27,098 bases of DNA from Hypsibius dujardini (lineage: Eukaryota; Tardigrada; Eutardigrada; Parachela; Hypsibiidae): assembly GCA_001579985.1 (NCBI GenBank), contig LRSR01003441.1, positions 1-27,098 of the forward strand. Reading direction: 5' to 3'. The notes under the pieces are model-generated. The model was not told the origin of the DNA and searched no databases. It saw only the letters and a program-made list of their open reading frames with translations. Below, piece by piece: positions 20,337 to 27,098 of the stretch (position 1 is its first letter; each line of letters opens with the position of its first letter). Position numbers and translations under genes: made by a program.

Positions 20337-20343
20337 CATGCAT

Positions 20344-21234
20344 TTCCTTCACCGATTTTGGAAGCACACACGAATTCTGAATTAGAATCATCCACACTTC
20401 GAATTCAGACTTATAAAGCACCGCAAAGGAGGAACAGAATGATTTCTCAAAGGATCGTGTCTTCCTCACATTTTCTGTCTCCTTCTTCATTCACCCGAAA
20501 CTCTTTTCGCTACATCTCCAACGACTCAACAAACGGTTTTTTACTCTTGAACTGGGTGAACATGTGAATTTGGCGATCCGATGTGAAGGAAAGAAAGAAA
20601 GGCAAATCTTCGGCGGGAAGAGAGAATTAGAAACCTGGACTGCGTCCAGCCGTCCACTAATGCGGTATGAATTATGGAACTGACAAATGAAAATTGAAGC
20701 TGTTTAGTCTCTCGTGCATGAATTTCATTTCCCGTACTTCGGCAATTGATCGATCCATCAATCAATCAGTTCTATAAACCGACGAGTGTGCGCAGTGCCA
20801 ACAGGCCACATCCTTTCAGGGCAAACGAAGGGGTCGAACACAAGTTATGACTCATGACTCATAACTCATAACTCATGACTCATGACTCATAATTAGTAAC
20901 GAGGTTGAAGGTAAGTAAGGTTTTTCGTTTTTGCCCATTGAAGAGACCCACCGCGTTTCACAGCCAAACGGATCTATTCTCTCACTCGCACTGTTAGACA
21001 TGTGGGTAAAAGCTTCAGAAAAAAGAGGAACAAGTTTTGTGAAAGAAAAAGGAGAAGAAGAGTTTATACAAGTAGTATAGCAACAATAAAATCCCTGATA
21101 AGCAGTAAAGTAGGGAGCTAGAGCCGCGAGTCACAGACCGACAGGAAAGGTGACAGGTATCTTGCATGTTATCATCAACAAAAACGCCGGCAGTTTAAAG
21201 TATACTGGCAAACAACACAAACAGTCCCACACAC
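20344..21234. other. Stretch between the F-box remnant and the SLCO gene
   Basis: Contains a heptamer tandem ACTCATG/ACTCATA at about 20845-20892 and short AATC runs near 20750. No exon was recognised. The left part of the 3' UTR of the SLCO gene should lie just below 21235. Confidence 0.5.
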
Positions 21235-21917
21235 TCAGGCGATGAGAGTGGTACCAACGACCCCGTCCAGATCACCCGGAAGACTGCTAAAACTGGCTCT
21301 CGGATTTCCGCCCGACGATACGGACCGCGACCACGGTCCGCGCCTAGTCCTCCTCCGCCTCCTGTCACTGGTGCATTCCGGACCGCAGGCCTTACTGTGA
21401 TCGACACAGCTCAACGAGGTCAGCGACGTGGCCATCACGTCCGCCGCGGTTATGCTGACCGTTGGGACGTCGTGGCCGAGCTCCTCGCGCAGCTGCACGG
21501 CGACCCGCCTCCGGATGAGCCAGTAGTCCAGCGTGAAGAGGAGGAGAGCGACGACTTTAAAGCTCGCGCCGATGCCGATGTATTTGAAGCGGAACTTTTC
21601 AATGTCGTAGAGGAGGCAGCCGCCGGACGTGGTGGAGTCGCATTTCGACTGTTTCCAGAGGAGGCAGGTAGTGTCGATGATGTTGCCGAAGGCGATGGGA
21701 GCAGGTATGTATGCTGGAGAGCGGGAATAGAAATCGTTCACGACAAACTCAGGAAATGGGAACAGAGATCGAGTATTAAGACGGACAGCCAGATGTACAG
21801 ACAAGAAGACAGATAGAAAGTCACAGACAAACAGACAATCTTAAAGACAAACCGGTAGTAAAACAGAAAGACAGACAGACAGACAGACAGGCAGACAGGC
21901 AAACAGATAGACAGACT

Positions 21918-21955
<38 letters not shown>

Positions 21956-24132
21956 TGGGCATACCCAATAGTCTGAAGAATACAAACTGGAGGCCGATTG
22001 CTAGGGATCTCTCCTCTTCTGCGACCGTCCTCATCGTGAGCATCAGAATTGGCATTTGAGCAACAGAAACCGTAAACGACATTACGAACACCAGGACGAT
22101 GAAAGGGATTAGCATATTGCAGGCATGGGGACAGGAGCCGGTTCTAGCCAGGGGCTTGACGCTGACTTCGTTGCCGGTGCTCGAGTGAAAATCCTCGGCA
22201 ATGCAGGCGCAATCAGAGAAATTGGCCTGCAGCTTCACTGCCGATTCCTGTGCGAAGTTTTTACAGCCAGCATCTGAATCTCGGGAAAAACAGAATTAGT
22301 TAGTGATCCACCAATTTGGTCGTTGACCAGTCATTAAACCAACAGACAGGCAGACAGACGACACATACGGCATGGTGATATGTAGGTTAGTCCGTCGCTC
22401 CCGCAAATGAGCTCCAATTGGTTTGCCGAGCACCCGCAGCCCATGTTGCATGACGATGTAGGATTCACTTTGAATGGTCCACTCGGGAGTAAAGAACTGG
22501 GAAGAACAAGCCAAGTTAATCGGTTGTTTTTATATGACCATTGATTTGTCCGGCTGTCTGTCTCTCTGTTTCTCTTTTTATCTCTTCGTCTCTCTGTCTT
22601 TCTGTCTGTCTTGTTGTCCCTCTGTCTAAGTGTCTGTCTCTCTCTGGCTCTCTGTTTGTGTCTCTACTTGTCTGCCTGCCTGCCTGCCTGCTTGTCTGTT
22701 TGTCTGCCTGTCTGCCTTCTTGTCTGCATGCCTGTCTCTCTGTCAGTCAACTTATCTGTCTGCCTGCCTGCCTGCTTGTTTGCTTGTCTGCCTGTCTGCC
22801 TGCTTGTCTGCATGCCTGTCTCTCTGTCAGTCAACTTATCTGTCTGCCTGCCTGCCTGCTTGTCTGCCTGTCTGTCTGTTGTCTGTCTGTTTGTCTGTGT
22901 AGATGATGGTTGGTCTACCACGTAGCAGATGGACGTACTTATTATAGTCAGCGGTAGCTCCAGCGATCTTGATATTATCACAGCCAAACATAAATAGTGC
23001 AGAAAACATCGTCAAGCAGACGAGATTGCATGTCATCAGCAGTCGCACAGCCCCGATCGCTTGAAGTTGTAATTTTTTGAGCAACCATCCTCCCGCCCAT
23101 ATTCCAAGGCACGCGCCAGGCATCGCAGTGCCGCCTGGAGATGCAAAAATCCGATCAATTTACCCTTTTTTATTCGAGTTTCTTGTGTGTCGTGTGTCTT
23201 TCACGTTCGGCTGGGCCCTTTTTTCATTTGTAATTAATTGCTGGGATGGTTTCAATTGTGAACGTTCGTTACAGGAGTAGAGCCAGACATTATGTTAGAC
23301 TCAGACATTATGTTAGACTCAGACTCAGACATCATGTTAGACTCAGACTCAGACTCAGACATTATGTTAGACTCAGACTCAGACATCATGTTAGACTCAG
23401 ACTCAGACATCATGTTAGACTCAGACTCAGACATCATGTTAGACTCAGACATACCGACTAAGATGTTGGCATCCGCCGTGCCTACACCAAATTGCGTTTC
23501 CAAATACTTCGGAAGGAACACACAGAACCCGGAAATGATGACTAATTCCATGCAGGCACCCAGACAAGTGACGATGTAGATGGGATTGGTCAGGAGTTTG
23601 CATAACGCTCGCGGCATGCCTGGAATGAAAGATTTCCGGACGCTCGTCAACAACAATGGCCGGGACAAATTGATCGAGTGTCGTTGGGGCGTTTATCCCA
23701 GTAGGCGGTTAGAGGGAAAGACTTGCCTCGTAAACTCTTTCCATACTCCTGATCACCCTCCGCCGCGTCGCCGGATCGATCGGCCAGACTGGCAAAACTG
23801 TCGTTCTTACGCACTTCCTCCTTACTGGCTAAGGTCAACTTGACTTTCTCCTGCGATATGGATTTCGGAAAAGCGAAGAAAGGAATGGCGATGCTGAATA
23901 GCACACAGCCGCAAAACACGAAGCCACCTAAAGTAGCAAGAGCAAACGAACTATTATTCTCATTCGTTCTTACTCATTCAATCACATATGTGGGAGATAC
24001 GGATCCAGACAAATGAGTTAACAAATAGACAGACAGAAACCGAATAGGCGGTAAGGAAAACAAATAGAAACAACCCCAAAAACAAATTGGCAGACAAACA
24101 AACAGACCCGCCGACAGAAAGAAATACTGGGG

Positions 24133-24163
<31 letters not shown>

Positions 24164-26362
24164 ACACATAGACACACAGACAGGCAGACACACAGACAGA
24201 CACTTAGACACACAGACACACAGACGCACAGACACACAGACAGACACTTAGACACACGGACACACAGACACACAGACACACAGACAAACAGACATATATG
24301 CAGGCAGGTAGACAGACATGTAGACAGGCTGACTAACTGACTGATTGGCAGAAGAACGGAGAGACAGACGGGTTAATTCTGTCACGCACCCCACCAAGCC
24401 CCAACCCAGTTAGGGGACGCAATGTCTAATTTGAATATCTTCTCGTCGAAGTATAGCGTGTCTACATGCACTCGCAGCAGCAACCCGCCGAGTAGGAATC
24501 CCAACACCGGCCTACAAAATGCAAAAACATAATATATTAAATATATGATCAGACATTCCAGATGACTGACACCGCCCGTCGATCGCAGCAAACATCTCAA
24601 AGTCCGCGCTTTATTACCCTTACCCAAGTGCTATCATCGTGTACATGCAGCCTGGAAAAACAAACAACCGAAGAATTAATTTCGCCCTGTCTGTGCGAAG
24701 TCGCCGGTCGTAGACCAGTGTCCTTCGTGTCTTTCATATTCAGTCGAGCGTCGCGGCAAATCAGTTATCCTTACGCAGTATACATATTTATCCCGGAGTG
24801 AACAAACACGACGCCGGGCGTAAATACACACGTGGCAAAAATCTTGCGCTAACCGAGTTAAGCCATTACACTCGTTCATCGCCTGTTGTTGTAGACAGTC
24901 TCGAGTTAAAGTGCTTAATTCGGTCAGCGCAAGATTTTTGCCACGTGTTTTTGTGCGTCCGAAAATTGGGTTTACGATTGGGAAACTGAACGGATGTAAC
25001 ATCGACGCTAAGTAATCGCCATCTGTTCCCGTGCTTATGTGATCGGTCTGTTTGAGTTTGCTGTACGGTCGAATGCTAAATGTGTTGAATCGTCTAGACA
25101 CACACACACACACCACGCTTGCTCGCTCTTTAAGCTCTTTTAATACAAACAAATCTCCCGGCATTAGGAAAATAAATAGATCGTTCAATGCTTCTTCTCT
25201 GCGAATTCTCTTTCATCACTCACCGAGATACATTGCGGAATTTTCCTTGCGCACATGATCGTCGATATAAGTCGAACCTGTAAAGGATCATTTATTTAAT
25301 GGAATTTATAGAGGAATATTTAGCTGCATTTATATCGATAATTCGTTCGACCAGATTTTAAATAATTTTAAATTCCACATACATTTAAAAAAATTCGCGT
25401 ATACGATAAATAAATTCAAAAAAGTTCTTCCTAACTGATTTGGTAATGTTCCAGTAAGCGACAGAATTTAATCTAACGGAGCGGATGATGGAGGGTCCCG
25501 GAAATGGGCAAAAGGGGCGGAGCAGGGGTAATACTTGAACAATCAACCAATCAACCGGCGGAGCTCCGCAGCAATCCGAACGGAGTTGATTGGTTGATTG
25601 GGCAAAAGGGGCGGGGCAGGGGTAATACTTGAACAATCAACCAATCAACCAATCAACTTTGCTCCGATTGCTGGGGAGTTCTGCTGATTGATTGGTTGAT
25701 TGTTCAAGTATTACCCCTGCCCCGCCCCTTTTGCCCATTTCCGGGACCCTCCATCAGATTAAATTCTGTCGCTTACTGTATGTACCTAGTGTAAAAATGG
25801 GCGATCCGCCGCCACCCATCAGAATTTCCGCTGCGATGAAGATAAAGATGTAGATCTTGTGGGAATAGTTCGTATCATCTGCGGCGGTGGTGTTTGAGCA
25901 AGGATCGGAGACAATATTTGGGATGTGTTTGAGGTGGTCGTTTTGTTGGTATTTAATGTAGGCGGCCAAGGCACTTGATCCCGGCGGTCCGGCATCGACG
26001 GTCGGCTTACAGATGGTATCTTCTATCACATCGCTGAATAAATAATACAAAAATTTGACACACATCTTGCGAACGCGAACGACCGACCGCGAGCAAACTT
26101 AGTCCAGATTGATACGTGCAGCTGCATGCAGGACCCAGAGTCGATGCATTCAGGCACTGGCATGCACGCAAACAGATCTTGCAGGCAAACAAAAAGGAAG
26201 AGACTTAAATACTGACAATGAGAACACAAATAGGCACGAAAAGTAGAAATCTACCATAACCATGAGCAGTAGCCAAACAGACAGGCAGGCAGGCAGACAG
26301 GCCAACAGGCTTGCAGATAGGTAGACAGACAAAGCGACACACAGGCAGACAGGCAGACAGAT

Positions 26363-26404
<42 letters not shown>

Positions 26405-26418
26405 GCAGACATACAAAA

Positions 26419-26459
<41 letters not shown>

Positions 26460-27058
26460 CATAGCTCGACACGCAGACAGACACGCACAGACACAGACAG
26501 ACACATAGATATACACAGACAGAGACAGTCAGACACACAAGCAGTCCCACATAGAAAACAGGCAATAAAGAGACGGACATCAGGATCTTCATGCAGCCAG
26601 TCAAAAGTACCTTAAGTTGTTGTTAACCAAATCAACGCTGCCGAATTTATATTTCCCGGACATGAAATGTGGCACGGAAAACAGAATACTGCCCGCACCC
26701 ATAACCAGCACACCAATTCCCATCCAAAAGGGAATGTGACGCCGCGTCCCGAGATAGGATACGAATATCACGGTTAGGAGATTGCCGAGTTCGTATGAAC
26801 TTGGGATCAGGGACGAAAGACCGCTCCGAAAAGTATAGCGCCTCTCCAAGGTCGATATCACAGACTGCAATTTCCAATAAATTGAAAATTAAATTGCTAT
26901 TCATGTCACTTGTTGATGACCTGTAAGTGTCCATGACTAATCCGCGATGATGCTTACCGGTAAATATCCACCGCTCAGCATGCCCTACAAAGCAAATACA
27001 AATAAAGGCAAGATTCAACATACCGACGATTGCAGGATGGACAGGTAGGCCATGAACC
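21235..27058 (-). CDS. SLCO: OATP/SLCO organic anion transporter, 13 visible exons, 5' end outside window
   Basis: Exons on minus: 27058-27024, 26984-26958, 26864-26611, 26033-25786, 25277-25224, 24651-24624, 24511-24390, 23927-23727, 23619-23455, 23134-22939, 22496-22369, 22273-21965 and 21713-21235. All phases agree, giving about 747 residues; the first coding exon(s) lie beyond 27098. OATPs are 12-TM plasma-membrane carriers for bile salts, steroid conjugates and other amphipathic anions. Evidence: VISTLERRY and SSYELGNLL (TM1-2), GMGAGSILFSVPHF-like TM3, the TYIDDHVRKENSAMY block, the superfamily signature NWVGAWWG, LLTNPIYIVTCLG, FLPKYLETQFG, PGACLGIWAGG, a Kazal-type Cys-rich extracellular domain (CNMGCGCS ... 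ICGSDGLTYISPCHAGCKNF), SVAQMPILMLTMRTV, and PAPIAFGNIIDTTCLLW. Oddities: a GC-AG intron after 23727 and two microexons (27 and 28 nt). The Arg/Ser-rich C-terminal tail of about 60 residues is not conserved by eye. Confidence 0.94.
21860..21957. repeat. CAGA array in the last SLCO intron
   Basis: CAGA/CAGG repeats between the exons ending at 21965 and starting at 21713. In the minus-strand transcript they read CUGU. Confidence 0.93.
22551..22903. repeat. CTGT/CTGC array with a 96-bp higher-order duplication
   Basis: About 350 bp in the SLCO intron at 22497-22938. In the transcript it reads ACAG/GCAG, opposite to the arrays at 21860 and 26276. Within it, a block of about 96 bp (TTGTCTGCATGCCTGTCTCT onward) is repeated almost exactly. 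Confidence 0.93.
23280..23450. repeat. ACTCAG/ATGTTAG compound tandem repeat
   Basis: Units of ACTCAGACATYATGTTAG with variable numbers of extra ACTCAG hexamers, giving 18-, 24- and 30-bp spacing. It abuts the exon ending at 23455 and lies wholly in the intron. Not CRISPR-like: there are no unique spacers. Confidence 0.9.
24023..24330. repeat. CAGG/CAGACACA array
   Basis: Mixed GCAG, CAGACACA and CACTTAGACACA repeats in the SLCO intron at 23928-24389. Sense RNA reads CUGU/CUGC/UGUGUC. Confidence 0.92.
24827..24949. mobile_element. MITE family B, copy 4
   Basis: Termini CACACGTGGCAAAAATC and GATTTTTGCCACGTG, with the TTGCGCTAACCGAGTTAAG block inside each end. TA precedes it at 24825-24826. 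It lies in the SLCO intron at 24652-25223. Confidence 0.88.
25452..25778. mobile_element. Family D element, complete composite copy
   Basis: 327 bp with about 100-bp terminal inverted repeats. The left starts CAGTAAGCGACAGAATTTAA and the right ends with the complement at 25778. The interior contains a second copy of the arm and inverted GATTGATTGGTTGATTG segments. No clear target duplication was found. It lies in the SLCO intron, ending eight bases from the exon at 25786. Confidence 0.85.
26276..26545. repeat. CAGA/CAGG array
   Basis: About 270 bp of CAGA repeats with CAGG and CACA variants in the SLCO intron at 26034-26610. Sense RNA reads CUGU. Confidence 0.93.
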
Positions 27059-27098
27059 CTGAACATTAAAACAGACAAACAAACACACAGACACACAG

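Larger units (their letters stand above)
17627..20343 (-). pseudogene. Decayed F-box gene with coiled coil, disrupted by transposons
   Basis: Minus strand. Coding-like blocks in order: a Ser/Thr/Lys-rich N-terminus starting MHDAPSGKVSGKKGG (ATG at 20343); a coiled coil (ESLNSDVLTIEKLRKIEAEL ... EEYEQVKNFSKGLKE, about 19580-19830); an F-box (LPDEVMVMILELVDLLQLI, then VCAHWNHLIK after an intron, about 19541-19455 and 19181-18923); LRR-like fragments at about 18790-18590; and a segment reading CPEHDGLFC ... DFYEGLDAPLRILLALLVLG (18197-17780). F-box proteins are SCF ubiquitin-ligase adaptors. Signs of decay: in-frame TGA at 19858-19856, and again in the duplicate at 20223-20221; a one-base shift in GGGGAAAA at 19748-19741; a phase clash at the F-box intron; TAA near 18756; a hAT-like MITE inside the last segment; and a partial duplication. 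That the 17.8-18.2 kb segment belongs to the same gene is inference, and I cannot name its family. Confidence 0.6.

Noticed and set aside
22369-22496. The Kazal-type Cys-rich exon as a separate protease-inhibitor gene
   Set aside because: It joins in phase to transmembrane exons on both sides, and a Kazal-like loop is a normal part of OATP transporters.
23280-23450. A CRISPR-like repeat array
   Set aside because: The spacers are just further copies of the repeat, the period varies in steps of six, and the setting is a eukaryotic intron.

Overview
The window is nuclear DNA from an animal, most likely an invertebrate with a fairly compact genome. Every recognisable gene is split by short GT-AG introns, there are no bacterial operons or ribosome binding sites, and the gene set (PGAM5, NIPSNAP, ribosomal protein P1, EBAG9, a ZnT zinc transporter and an OATP/SLCO transporter) is typical of Metazoa. 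I cannot name the phylum or species. Exon chains were built by hand from splice sites, reading phase and family resemblance, and no search was run. All six recognised gene models keep one reading frame across every junction; the models of PGAM5, NIPSNAP, RPLP1, EBAG9 and ZnT run from start to stop codon.

Layout from left to right: a fragment of a hAT-type MITE (1-190); PGAM5 on minus (631-3561); two tandem MITEs (4207-4499); NIPSNAP on plus (5005-6909); RPLP1 on plus (7742-8505); EBAG9 on minus (8744-10139), head-to-head with an unrecognised small basic gene on plus (10460-12228); a histidine-rich SLC30/ZnT zinc transporter on minus (12452-16103); a repeat-rich stretch (16.1-17.6 kb); a decayed F-box gene on minus (about 17.6-20.3 kb), broken by stops, frameshifts, a partial duplication and transposon insertions; and an SLCO/OATP organic anion transporter on minus (21235-27058), whose 5' end lies outside the window.

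The genes are unrelated housekeeping and transport genes. PGAM5 and NIPSNAP are both mitochondrial proteins, but nothing shows that they are co-regulated. The most striking feature is the density of small non-autonomous DNA transposons: at least six terminal-inverted-repeat families in 27 kb, several flanked by TA and one by an 8-bp duplication. Several sit exactly at splice sites or inside an exon. Tetranucleotide arrays (CTGT/CAGA and AATC/GATT) fill many introns. I found no CRISPR array, rRNA, tRNA or clearly novel multi-gene system. The best leads are the MITE families and their effects on splicing, the dying F-box gene, the oppositely oriented repeat arrays flanking the Kazal exons of the SLCO gene, and the unrecognised gene at 10.5-12.2 kb.
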